Assembly (NCBI GenBank): GCA_937951955.1
Contig: CALGAD010000160.1
Coordinates: 1 to 16,209, forward strand
Reading direction: 5' to 3'
Source: an uncultured Bacillaceae bacterium
GTDB lineage: Bacteria > Bacillota > Bacilli > Bacillales > Caldibacillaceae
DNA length: 16,209 nucleotides
Positions within the stretch are counted from its first letter, which is position 1. Each line of letters starts with the position of its first letter. Positions 1-6,539 of this stretch are shown piece by piece. A program made the translations under genes and the position numbers. The notes under the pieces are model-generated. The model saw nothing but the letters and a program-made list of their open reading frames with translations, made no database searches and was not told where the DNA came from.

Positions 1-2
1 TA

Positions 3-74
3 CGCCCTCGGGAGGAATCGAACCCCCAGTACAAGAACCGGAATCTTGCGTGTTATCCGTTACACCACGAGGGC
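3..74 (-). tRNA. tRNA-Arg (anticodon CCG)
   Basis: The reverse complement folds as a complete cloverleaf. The 7-bp acceptor stem is GCCCTCG/CGAGGGC, the anticodon stem is CAAGA/TCTTG around the loop TTCCGGT (anticodon CCG, reading CGG arginine codons), and the T-arm contains GGTTCGATTCC. The discriminator base is G at position 3. The CCA end is not encoded (the next bases are TA), so it must be added enzymatically. The gene is divergent from the rest of the window and has its own promoter. A tRNA-Arg near the cggR-gapA region is also known in Bacillus subtilis. Confidence 0.96.
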
Positions 75-92
75 TTATTAATGACAAAATAT

Positions 93-121
93 ATTCTAAC
101 CGATTTTCAAACAAATTGCAA
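93..121 (-). promoter_or_regulatory. Promoter of tRNA-Arg
   Basis: On the minus strand, TTGCAA (116-121) and TAGAAT (93-98) are separated by exactly 17 bp. This is a good SigA-type promoter. Transcription would start near position 86, about a dozen bases before the mature tRNA 5' end at 74. Confidence 0.7.
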
Positions 122-211
122 GACCTAATTGTTGTTTTTCATCTCGAATTTCTGTGTGGCTTTAACATTTATTATTTTTCTAAACTATATTGTATCTCCT
201 TTGCACGAAAA

Positions 212-240
212 TGTCCACCGCTGTAAAAACTTGCTATAAT
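212..240 (+). promoter_or_regulatory. Extended -10 promoter of the glutaredoxin-like gene
   Basis: TGCTATAAT at 232-240 is a perfect -10 box with the TGn extension. The -35 position (about 212-217, TGTCCA) is poor, so activity would rest on the extended -10. The expected start near 247 gives a short leader before the ribosome binding site at 269-279. Confidence 0.65.
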
Positions 241-281
241 AGGGATGAATTGAACGGGATTGTTGTGAAAGGGGAAGGGAA

Positions 282-545
282 ATGGAGCGGACAACCTTGT
301 ATTTTTATACAAAATCGAACTGTCCTTTATGCGATGAGGCAAGAGAGGTATTGGAAGAATTAAAACTTGCTGAACGTTATACCATTGTGGAAAAAGATAT
401 CGAAAGTGATGATCAGCTCCTTGAACAATACGGTTTAATGATTCCGGTACTGGAATTAAATGGGGAAATTATTCAATATGGACGATTTGTGAAAAAAGAT
501 TTAAACTTTCGTTTAAATCATGTAAAATTCACGGAAAGCTGTTGA
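282..545 (+). CDS. Glutaredoxin-like thioredoxin-fold protein
   Basis: This 87-residue protein has a compact thioredoxin/glutaredoxin fold. Beta strand LYFYTKS leads to the redox motif C14-P-L-C17, then an alpha helix, then the cis-proline segment G-L-M-I-P55-V-L-E-L that closes the active site. It resembles the small glutaredoxin-family (DUF836-like) proteins often found just upstream of cggR in Bacillaceae. The two cysteines suggest a cytosolic thiol-disulfide exchange role, but the substrate is unknown. The start is ATG after a long purine-rich ribosome binding site (GAAAGGGGAAGGG). Its stop codon overlaps the -35 of the next promoter, so it is transcribed separately from, and may read into, the glycolytic operon. 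The final residue is also a cysteine (C87). The family assignment is firm and the physiological role is open. Confidence 0.85.
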   Translation: MERTTLYFYTKSNCPLCDEAREVLEELKLAERYTIVEKDIESDDQLLEQYGLMIPVLELNGEIIQYGRFVKKDLNFRLNHVKFTESC

Positions 546-570
546 ATTCACTGGTAAAGATTGCTACAAT
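542..570 (+). promoter_or_regulatory. Main promoter of the cggR-gapA-pgk-tpiA-gpmI-eno operon
   Basis: TTGAAT (542-547) and TACAAT (565-570) are 17 bp apart. The -10 also has a TG extension (562-563). The -35 overlaps the glutaredoxin stop codon. The predicted start is near 577, leaving a leader of about 175 nt before cggR that contains a foldable RNA element and then the CggR operator. No better promoter was seen between here and cggR. Confidence 0.75.
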
Positions 571-576
571 TTAGTT

Positions 577-678
577 GTAACGAAGAGCCGTTTCCGCATA
601 ACGGGACAAAAAAGGGCTGTGGCGGTCGTTTTGCGACCAGCAACTTGAAAAATCCGGGTTATCTCGGCTCATTTTTTT
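577..678 (+). ncRNA. Candidate structured leader RNA / attenuator upstream of cggR
   Basis: Immediately after the predicted start, the leader has several complementary segments. GAGCCG (585-590) matches CGGCTC (665-670), followed by A and a run of seven T (672-678). ATAAC (598-602) matches GTTAT (658-662) just inside that stem. GGTCG (624-628) and CGACC (634-638) form a hairpin with a TTTTG loop. Two competing local pairings exist: CCGTT (588-592) with AACGG (600-604), and CCGGG (654-658) with CTCGG (663-667). The arrangement looks like a closed multibranch domain with a terminator-like base, in the place where a riboswitch or attenuator would sit. I do not recognise a known riboswitch consensus. 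It could also be a simple weak terminator or a stable 5' end. This is inference from pairing by eye. Confidence 0.4.
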
Positions 679-686
679 ACATCAGG

Positions 687-722
687 TGGGACATAATAAA
701 ATTAACAGGGACAGAAAATGAC
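687..722 (+). promoter_or_regulatory. CggR operator
   Basis: The B. subtilis CggR operator is CGGGAC-N6-TGTC-N4-CGGGAC-N6-TGTC. Here TGGGAC (687-692), AAAT (699-702), AGGGAC (707-712) and TGAC (719-722) fall at exactly the same spacing. The two GGGAC half-sites are 20 bp apart. The right half matches better than the left. The site lies about 110 bp downstream of the predicted start and just before the cggR ribosome binding site (GAAGGAG, 736-742), so bound CggR would block an elongating polymerase. Fructose-1,6-bisphosphate is known to relieve CggR binding. Confidence 0.8.
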
Positions 723-752
723 CAATCATTTTTCTGAAGGAGTTTAGTTATT

Positions 753-1775
753 ATGAAGTCGATTATTGAAGTACAAAAAAGAATCATACCGGATTTGCTT
801 CAAGTTATGATGAAACGGTATCACATTCTTCGTTACATTCGCTTGATGCAACCAGTAGGAAGAAGAAGTTTGTCCCAGACCCTTGATATGACAGAACGTG
901 TGCTTCGCAGTGAAACACAATTTTTAAAAGAGCAAAATCTGTTAAACATTACCAGTTCAGGAATGACCTTAACAGAGGAAGCTTATCGTATTCTGGACAA
1001 ACTGGATGAAATTGTTCGCAATATCGCTGGTTTTCCTCAACTGGAAAAACAATTGGCTGAATCTTTACAAGTTGACCGGTGCATCGTGGTCATGGGGGAT
1101 AGCGAACAGTCTGAATGGGATAAATCCGAACTTGCTAGGGCATGTATTAACAGTATGAAAAAAGTCCTGAAGGATAAAAATATAATTGCGGTAACAGGTG
1201 GAACGACCATCGCCGCAATTGCCGATCATTTAACACCAGAATTTGGCAAAAAGGACTTGTTATTTGTCCCGGCAAGGGGTGGAATTGGTGCTGATTTAAA
1301 ACATCAAGCCAACATGATTTGCTCCAAAATGGCTGAAAGAACAGGTGGCAATCATATGGTGTTATATGTCCCTGATCAAGTCAGCGCAGAGACTTATCAG
1401 ACCTTCATCCATGAACCATCGATTCGCGAAGTCTTAGCTAAAATAGAGTCAGCAGATTGCCTGCTACACGGGATTGGCGACGCTTTAACCATGGCGGAAC
1501 GGCGAGAAACCTCAGCTGAAACGATGGAGAAGTTGACCGAGGGAAATGCGGTAGCCGAAGCATTCGGTTACTATTTCAACGAAGCTGGAGAAGTCGTCCA
1601 CAAAATAACGACCATTGGCATTCAGCTGGAAAACTTGCCAAAAATCCCGCATATTTATGCAGTAGCCGGGGGAAAATCAAAGGCAAAAGCGATTAAGGCA
1701 TATATGAAGGTTGCACCAAAAAATACGATTTTAGTCACTGACGAAGCCGCTGCATTAGAGATAATAAAAGGGTAA
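753..1775 (+). CDS. cggR: Central glycolytic genes regulator CggR
   Basis: This 340-residue repressor belongs to the SorC/DeoR-like sugar-binding family. The N-terminal winged helix-turn-helix spans about residues 20-85, including the recognition region S-Q-T-L-D-M-T-E-R-V-L-R. The rest is a Rossmann-like sugar-phosphate effector domain, with phosphate-binding stretches VTGGTT (147-152) and PARGGIGAD (173-181) as in B. subtilis CggR. The known role is to repress the gapA operon when glycolytic flux is low, with fructose-1,6-bisphosphate as inducer. It is the first gene of the operon it controls, and its operator lies directly upstream. The ATG start is 10 nt after GAAGGAG. Its stop codon lies in the loop of a hairpin that probably marks an mRNA cleavage site. 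Length and motifs are normal for the family. Confidence 0.97.
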   Translation: MKSIIEVQKRIIPDLLQVMMKRYHILRYIRLMQPVGRRSLSQTLDMTERVLRSETQFLKEQNLLNITSSGMTLTEEAYRILDKLDEIVRNIAGFPQLEKQLAESLQVDRCIVVMGDSEQSEWDKSELARACINSMKKVLKDKNIIAVTGGTTIAAIADHLTPEFGKKDLLFVPARGGIGADLKHQANMICSKMAERTGGNHMVLYVPDQVSAETYQTFIHEPSIREVLAKIESADCLLHGIGDALTMAERRETSAETMEKLTEGNAVAEAFGYYFNEAGEVVHKITTIGIQLENLPKIPHIYAVAGGKSKAKAIKAYMKVAPKNTILVTDEAAALEIIKG

Positions 1776-1785
1776 TCCCTTTTAT
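1764..1785 (+). other. Hairpin at the cggR 3' end (probable mRNA processing element)
   Basis: AATAAAAGG-type sequence at 1764-1772 is the reverse complement of 1777-1785. It gives a 9-bp stem closed by the 4-nt loop TAAT, which contains the cggR stop codon (1773-1775). In B. subtilis the cggR-gapA transcript is cut (RNase Y is involved) just upstream of a stem-loop at the same place. This yields a stable gapA message and an unstable cggR message. The same function is inferred here. There is no long U-tract directly after the stem, so a terminator is less likely. Confidence 0.6.
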
Positions 1786-1815
1786 ATAAAAATTATCCTA
1801 TAGGAGGAACAGAAC

Positions 1816-2829
1816 ATGACAGTAAAAGTAGCGATTAATGGTTTTGGCCGTATTGGTCGTAATACACTCCGTGCCGCATTAGAAAGAAAAGAATTAAACT
1901 TCGAAATCGTGGCCATCAATGACCTTACAGACGCCAACATGCTTGCTCACTTATTAAAATATGACTCCGTACACGGCGTTCTTGATGAAGATGTAAAAGT
2001 TGACGGTGAATATATCGTTGTCGGCGACCACAAAGTAAAAGTACTAGCTGAACGCGATCCTGCCCAATTACCCTGGAAAGAACTCGGTGTAGACGTAGTT
2101 GTTGAATCCACAGGACGCTTCACAGCTCGTGAAGACGCTGCAAAACACTTAGAAGCAGGCGCTAAGAAAGTTATTATTTCTGCACCTGGTAAAAACGAAG
2201 ATATCACAATCGTAATGGGTGTTAACGAAGATAAATACAATCCGGCAGAACACCATGTACTTTCCAATGCTTCCTGCACAACGAACTGCTTGGCACCATT
2301 TGCTAAAGTTTTACATGACAAATTCGGTATTCGTCGCGGTATGATGACTACCGTTCACGCATACACAAACGACCAACAAATTTTAGACTTACCACACAAA
2401 GACTATCGTCGTGCACGTGCAGCAGCTCAAAACATTATTCCTACCACAACAGGTGCTGCTAAAGCTGTTGCTTTAGTAATTCCTGAATTGAAAGGTAAAT
2501 TAACAGGTATGGCTATGCGTGTGCCTGTAGCCAACGTATCTGTTGTTGACCTTGTTGCTGAACTCGATAAAGAAGTAACGGTTGAAGAAGTAAATGCTGT
2601 ATTGAAAGAAGCTGCAGAAGGTGAATTGAAAGGAATTCTTGCTTATTCCGAACTTCCGTTAGTATCCGGTGACTACAACCATACAACCGTATCTTCCACC
2701 ATTGACGCATTAAGCACATTGGTTATGGAAGGTAACATGGTTAAAGTTGTTTCCTGGTACGACAACGAATATGGTTACTCCAACCGTGTTGTTGACCTAG
2801 TTGAATACATCGTACGTAAAGGTTTATAA
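1816..2829 (+). CDS. gapA: Glyceraldehyde-3-phosphate dehydrogenase, glycolytic NAD type
   Basis: This 337-residue enzyme oxidises glyceraldehyde 3-phosphate with phosphate and NAD+ to 1,3-bisphosphoglycerate in the cytosol. The Rossmann motif GFGRIG is at 9-14. The catalytic cysteine is C154 in SNASCTTNC, and the activating histidine is H181 in TTVHAYTNDQ. D36 after the second beta strand and the D191-L-P193 segment match the NAD-preferring GapA group rather than the gluconeogenic GapB group. AGGAGG is 8 nt before the ATG. It follows cggR by 40 bp, with a processing hairpin between, and is followed by a terminator-like hairpin, so it should accumulate as a separate abundant message. Codon use favours the pattern of highly expressed Bacillus genes (many AAC, GTT and GGT codons). 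Confidence 0.98.
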   Translation: MTVKVAINGFGRIGRNTLRAALERKELNFEIVAINDLTDANMLAHLLKYDSVHGVLDEDVKVDGEYIVVGDHKVKVLAERDPAQLPWKELGVDVVVESTGRFTAREDAAKHLEAGAKKVIISAPGKNEDITIVMGVNEDKYNPAEHHVLSNASCTTNCLAPFAKVLHDKFGIRRGMMTTVHAYTNDQQILDLPHKDYRRARAAAQNIIPTTTGAAKAVALVIPELKGKLTGMAMRVPVANVSVVDLVAELDKEVTVEEVNAVLKEAAEGELKGILAYSELPLVSGDYNHTTVSSTIDALSTLVMEGNMVKVVSWYDNEYGYSNRVVDLVEYIVRKGL

Positions 2830-2861
2830 TAATCGGTGGCGACCAAGTCATTTTCCTAATC

Positions 2862-2890
2862 GGGGAGCGGGGTTTTCCCCTCCCTTTTTT
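2862..2890 (+). terminator. Internal terminator/attenuator between gapA and pgk
   Basis: GGGG (2869-2872) pairs with CCCC (2877-2880) across a TTTT loop. Below a two-base bulge, GGGA (2863-2866) pairs with TCCC (2881-2884), followed by six T (2885-2890). This is a good intrinsic terminator shape inside the operon, with pgk starting 52 bp later. Partial termination or 3'-end stabilisation of gapA mRNA would make gapA more abundant than the downstream genes. I see no convincing separate pgk promoter; TTTACA at 2888-2893 has no acceptable -10. Confidence 0.7.
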
Positions 2891-2942
2891 ACATAGTAAA
2901 ACTGTACCAACACACTAATGACCAATTAGGGAGGCCATTATA

Positions 2943-4124
2943 ATGAGCAAAAAAACGGTAAGAGACATCGATGTAACAGGCAAAAGAGTGTTTGTTCGTG
3001 TCGATTTTAACGTACCGATGCAAGATGGGAAAATCACTGACGACACAAGAATTCGTGGTGCGCTACCGACGATCCAATACCTCGTAGATCAGGGCGCAAA
3101 AGTTATTTTAGCCAGTCACCTTGGCCGTCCAAAAGGACAGGTTGTCGAAGAATTCCGTTTAACAGCAGCCGGTGAACGTCTATCCGAATTATTAGGGAAA
3201 AAAGTGATCAAAGTTGACGAAGCCATCGGCGATGCAGTGAAAGCGGAAATTGATAAAATGGAAAACGGCGATGTTCTATTATTAGAAAATGTTCGCTTCT
3301 ATCCAGGCGAAACGAAAAACGATCCGGAATTAGCGAAAGCTTTTGCGGAACTCGCTGATCTTTATGTAAACGATGCTTTCGGTGCAGCCCATAGAGCTCA
3401 TGCTTCCACAGAAGGAATTGCTCAACATTTACCAGGGGTTGCCGGTTTCTTGATGGAAAAAGAATTGAAAGTCCTCGGCGATGCGATGGACAATCCGAAA
3501 CGTCCGTTTACAGCCATTATCGGTGGTGCGAAAGTTAAAGATAAAATCGGTGTGATCGATAACTTATTAGATAAAGTTGATAACTTAATCATCGGTGGTG
3601 GACTGGCTTATACGTTCATCAAAGCTCAAGGTTATGAAATTGGAAATTCATTATTAGATGAAGAAAAAATTGATTTGGCGAAAGAATTCATGGAAAAGGC
3701 TAAAGAAAAAGGTGTCAACTTCTATATGCCAGTTGACTCCGTTGTCGCTAAAGAATTTGCCGCAGACGCAGAAGCGAAAGTTGTTCCGATTGACGAAATC
3801 CCGGCCGATTGGGAAGGCATGGATATCGGTCCGAAAACCCGGGAACTTTATGCTAAAGTCGTCAAAGAATCAGCTCTTGTTATCTGGAACGGACCTATGG
3901 GTGTCTTCGAATTCGATAAATTTGCTGAAGGAACAAAAGCGGTTGCCGAAGCTCTTGCAGAAACAGATGGCTACACCATTATTGGTGGTGGAGACTCTGC
4001 TGCTGCAGTAGCCAAATTCAACCTGGCGGATAAAATGGATCACATCTCTACCGGTGGCGGTGCTTCCTTAGAATTTATGGAAGGAAAAGTGCTACCAGGT
4101 GTCGCAGCATTACAAGATAAATAA
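2943..4124 (+). CDS. pgk: Phosphoglycerate kinase
   Basis: This 393-residue monomeric kinase transfers the phosphate of 1,3-bisphosphoglycerate to ADP, making ATP and 3-phosphoglycerate. The N-domain carries the signature RVDFNVPM (19-26), SHLGRPKG and the substrate-binding LLENVRFYPGE. The C-domain carries the nucleotide-binding GGGDS (348-352) and the TGGG loop (370-373). The catalytic arginine is likely within the N-terminal strand or the ENVRFY segment. AGGGAGG lies 8 nt before the ATG. It is separated from gapA by a terminator-like hairpin and from tpiA by another, so its expression depends on readthrough or on an unseen promoter. Length is typical and the product is complete. Confidence 0.98.
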   Translation: MSKKTVRDIDVTGKRVFVRVDFNVPMQDGKITDDTRIRGALPTIQYLVDQGAKVILASHLGRPKGQVVEEFRLTAAGERLSELLGKKVIKVDEAIGDAVKAEIDKMENGDVLLLENVRFYPGETKNDPELAKAFAELADLYVNDAFGAAHRAHASTEGIAQHLPGVAGFLMEKELKVLGDAMDNPKRPFTAIIGGAKVKDKIGVIDNLLDKVDNLIIGGGLAYTFIKAQGYEIGNSLLDEEKIDLAKEFMEKAKEKGVNFYMPVDSVVAKEFAADAEAKVVPIDEIPADWEGMDIGPKTRELYAKVVKESALVIWNGPMGVFEFDKFAEGTKAVAEALAETDGYTIIGGGDSAAAVAKFNLADKMDHISTGGGASLEFMEGKVLPGVAALQDK

Positions 4125-4157
4125 TAAAGATTTAGTTTAAAAACGAATAAGTTGGGA

Positions 4158-4190
4158 GATGAGAAATTGGACTTCTCATCCTTCTTTTTT
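4158..4190 (+). terminator. Internal terminator/attenuator between pgk and tpiA
   Basis: GATGAGAA (4158-4165) and TTCTCATC (4173-4180) form a perfect 8-bp stem with a 7-nt loop, followed by CTTC and six T (4185-4190). It lies between two co-directional genes, 34 nt after the pgk stop and 28 nt before the tpiA start. It may terminate part of the transcription or protect an mRNA 3' end. The stem is A/T-containing and the U-tract starts 4 nt after it, so termination would probably be partial. Confidence 0.6.
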
Positions 4191-4218
4191 GAAAATTACC
4201 CACATAAGGATGATGGAA

Positions 4219-4980
4219 ATGCGGAAACCTATTATTGCTGGAAACTGGAAAATGCATAAAACGATCAATGAAGCAGTTGAATTTGTTGCAGAAGTGAAAG
4301 GGAAAATTCCTTCTGTTGAGCAAGTAGATTCTGTCGTTTGTGCACCTGCTTTGTTTTTAGATCGTTTAGTTCAGGAAACAAAAGGTACGGAATTACAAAT
4401 CGGTGCCCAAACGATGCATTTTGAAGATAGCGGGGCTTTCACCGGAGAAATCAGTCCGTTAGCCCTGAAAGATCTCGGAGTGCAATATGTCATTATCGGT
4501 CATTCCGAACGACGGGAAATGTTTGCAGAAACCGATGAAACGGTAAATAAAAAAGTTCACGCCGCTTTCAAACACGGTCTAATCCCGATTGTTTGTGTAG
4601 GTGAAACGTTAGAACAGCGTGAAGCCGATCAAACAAAAGCGGTCGTCGAAGATCAAGTGAAAAAGGCTTTAGCTGGTCTAACCGAAGAACAGGTAAAAGA
4701 TGTCGTCATTGCCTATGAACCGATCTGGGCCATCGGTACAGGACGTACGTCCAGTGCAGAAGACGCCAATGAAGTATGTGCCTATATCCGGTCCACGATT
4801 GCGGGATTATTCACAAAAGATGCGGCTGATCAAGTACGCATTCAATATGGCGGTAGTGTCAAACCGACCAATATTAAAGATTTCTTGAACCAATCTGATA
4901 TCGATGGTGCTCTCGTAGGTGGAGCAAGTCTTGATCCGCAATCATACTTACAATTATTGGAGGCAGTAAGTAATGACTAA
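4219..4980 (+). CDS. tpiA: Triosephosphate isomerase
   Basis: This 253-residue TIM-barrel enzyme interconverts dihydroxyacetone phosphate and glyceraldehyde 3-phosphate. The catalytic residues are visible: N9 and K11 in AGNWKMH, H95 in IGHSERRE, and E167 in AYEPIWAIGTG, whose following residues are the flexible lid. The C-terminal phosphate-binding parts YGGSVKP and GALVGGASL are present. The open frame extends upstream to 4159, but that start lies inside the intergenic hairpin. ATG 4219 gives the family N-terminus MRKPIIAGNWKM and has AAGGA 8 nt upstream, so it was chosen. It overlaps gpmI by 8 bp, which suggests translational coupling. Confidence 0.97.
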   Translation: MRKPIIAGNWKMHKTINEAVEFVAEVKGKIPSVEQVDSVVCAPALFLDRLVQETKGTELQIGAQTMHFEDSGAFTGEISPLALKDLGVQYVIIGHSERREMFAETDETVNKKVHAAFKHGLIPIVCVGETLEQREADQTKAVVEDQVKKALAGLTEEQVKDVVIAYEPIWAIGTGRTSSAEDANEVCAYIRSTIAGLFTKDAADQVRIQYGGSVKPTNIKDFLNQSDIDGALVGGASLDPQSYLQLLEAVSND

Positions 4981-6511
4981 AAGACCCGTGGCATTAATCA
5001 TCCTTGATGGTTTCGGCATCCGAGAAGAAGAACACGGAAATGCTGTGAAACAAGCCCATAAACCAAACTTTGATCGCTACTGGAATGAATTTCCTCATAA
5101 TCAATTAAAGGCAAGTGGCGAAGCTGTCGGCCTTCCTGAAGGTCAGATGGGGAACTCCGAAGTAGGCCACACAAATATCGGCGCCGGTCGCATCGTTTAC
5201 CAAAACTTAACCCGCATCGATTTGGCCATTCGTAACGATGAAATTAAAGATATTCCCGCCATTAAAGGGGCTATCGAAAATGCGAAAAAACATGACTCGG
5301 CGCTGCACTTATTCGGTCTTTTATCCGATGGTGGTGTACATAGTCACATTAACCATCTATTTGCCCTTTTAAAAGTTGCGGCTGATAATGGATTAGAAAA
5401 AGTGTATGTCCACGGCTTTACCGATGGACGGGATGTCGGACAGCGTTCGGCTGAACAATATATCAAAGAAACACTCGAAAAATTTGAAGAATATGGTGTC
5501 GGCGCCTTTGCAACTATCTCAGGTCGCTATTACGCCATGGATCGGGATAAACGCTGGGAGCGTGTGGAAAAGGCATATCGTGCCATTACATACGGTGAAG
5601 GTGAGAAATATACCGATCCGATTCAGGTGATTCGCGATTCTTATGAAAAAGAAATTTACGATGAGTTTATCGTGCCTGCAGTGATCACCAAAGAAGATGG
5701 TACACCTGTAGCTACAGTACAGGATCATGACTCGGTGATTTTCTTCAATTTCCGTCCGGATCGGGCAATCCAGTTATCAACCGTCTTCACAAACGAAGCT
5801 TTTGATGCTTTTGATGTCGGGGAAAAACATCCGAAACATTTATATTATGTGACGATGACGGAATACTCCGATGATGTGAAAGCGGAAATTGCCTTCCCTC
5901 CGGAAGAACTCGTCAACACACTTGGTGAAGTTCTTTCCAAACACGGCTTGCGTCAGTTGCGTATCGCCGAAACGGAGAAATTCCCGCACGTGACGTTCTT
6001 TATGAACGGTGGACGTCATGAAGAGTTTCCTGGTGAATCCAGAATTTTAATCAATTCACCAAAAGTGGCCACTTATGACCTGAAACCGGAAATGAGTGCC
6101 TATGAAGTAACCGATGCGTTATTAAAAGAAATTGAAAATGATACGCAAGATGTAATCATTTTAAACTTCGCTAACCCGGACATGGTTGGTCACTCCGGTA
6201 TGCTAGAGCCGTCGATCAAAGCTGTAGAAGCGGTTGACGAATGTCTCGGTAAAGTTGTTGACCTCATTTTAGAAAAAGGCGGTACAGCAATTATTACCGC
6301 TGACCACGGAAACTCAGAAGAGGTGCTTACCGCTGATGGAAGAGCGATGACGGCACACACGACGAATCCGGTTCCGGTCATCATTACCGAAAAAGATATT
6401 GAAGTACGTGATGGCGGAATTTTAGCGGATTTAGCACCTACAGTTCTTGATTTAGCTGGCGTAGAACAGCCGAAAGAGATGACTGGTAAGTCCTTAATTA
6501 TTCGCAAATAA
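4973..6511 (+). CDS. gpmI: 2,3-bisphosphoglycerate-independent phosphoglycerate mutase
   Basis: This 512-residue cofactor-independent, manganese-dependent mutase converts 3-phosphoglycerate to 2-phosphoglycerate. It belongs to the alkaline phosphatase superfamily. The metal ligands align with the Geobacillus enzyme: D12 in LDGFG, D403 and H407 in NPDMVGHSG, D444 and H445 in ADHGNSEE, and H462 in TAHTTNPV. The catalytic serine that carries the phosphate is S62 in MGNSEVGH. FNFRPDRA is the substrate-binding arginine segment. The ATG overlaps the last codons of tpiA, with GGAGG 9 nt upstream. B. subtilis calls this gene pgm. The known Mn2+ and pH dependence of this enzyme in bacilli makes the nearby metal importer a suggestive but unproven neighbour. 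Confidence 0.98.
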   Translation: MTKRPVALIILDGFGIREEEHGNAVKQAHKPNFDRYWNEFPHNQLKASGEAVGLPEGQMGNSEVGHTNIGAGRIVYQNLTRIDLAIRNDEIKDIPAIKGAIENAKKHDSALHLFGLLSDGGVHSHINHLFALLKVAADNGLEKVYVHGFTDGRDVGQRSAEQYIKETLEKFEEYGVGAFATISGRYYAMDRDKRWERVEKAYRAITYGEGEKYTDPIQVIRDSYEKEIYDEFIVPAVITKEDGTPVATVQDHDSVIFFNFRPDRAIQLSTVFTNEAFDAFDVGEKHPKHLYYVTMTEYSDDVKAEIAFPPEELVNTLGEVLSKHGLRQLRIAETEKFPHVTFFMNGGRHEEFPGESRILINSPKVATYDLKPEMSAYEVTDALLKEIENDTQDVIILNFANPDMVGHSGMLEPSIKAVEAVDECLGKVVDLILEKGGTAIITADHGNSEEVLTADGRAMTAHTTNPVPVIITEKDIEVRDGGILADLAPTVLDLAGVEQPKEMTGKSLIIRK

Positions 6512-6539
6512 AATCATTAATTATAAGGAGAGAATGTAC

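Noticed and set aside
1947..2321. Minus-strand open frame of 124 codons inside gapA
   Set aside because: It is a serine/threonine-rich shadow of a highly biased gene, with no start signals.
2888..2916. Possible pgk promoter starting at TTTACA
   Set aside because: At 16-18 bp spacing the -10 would be CACACT-like, which is not acceptable.
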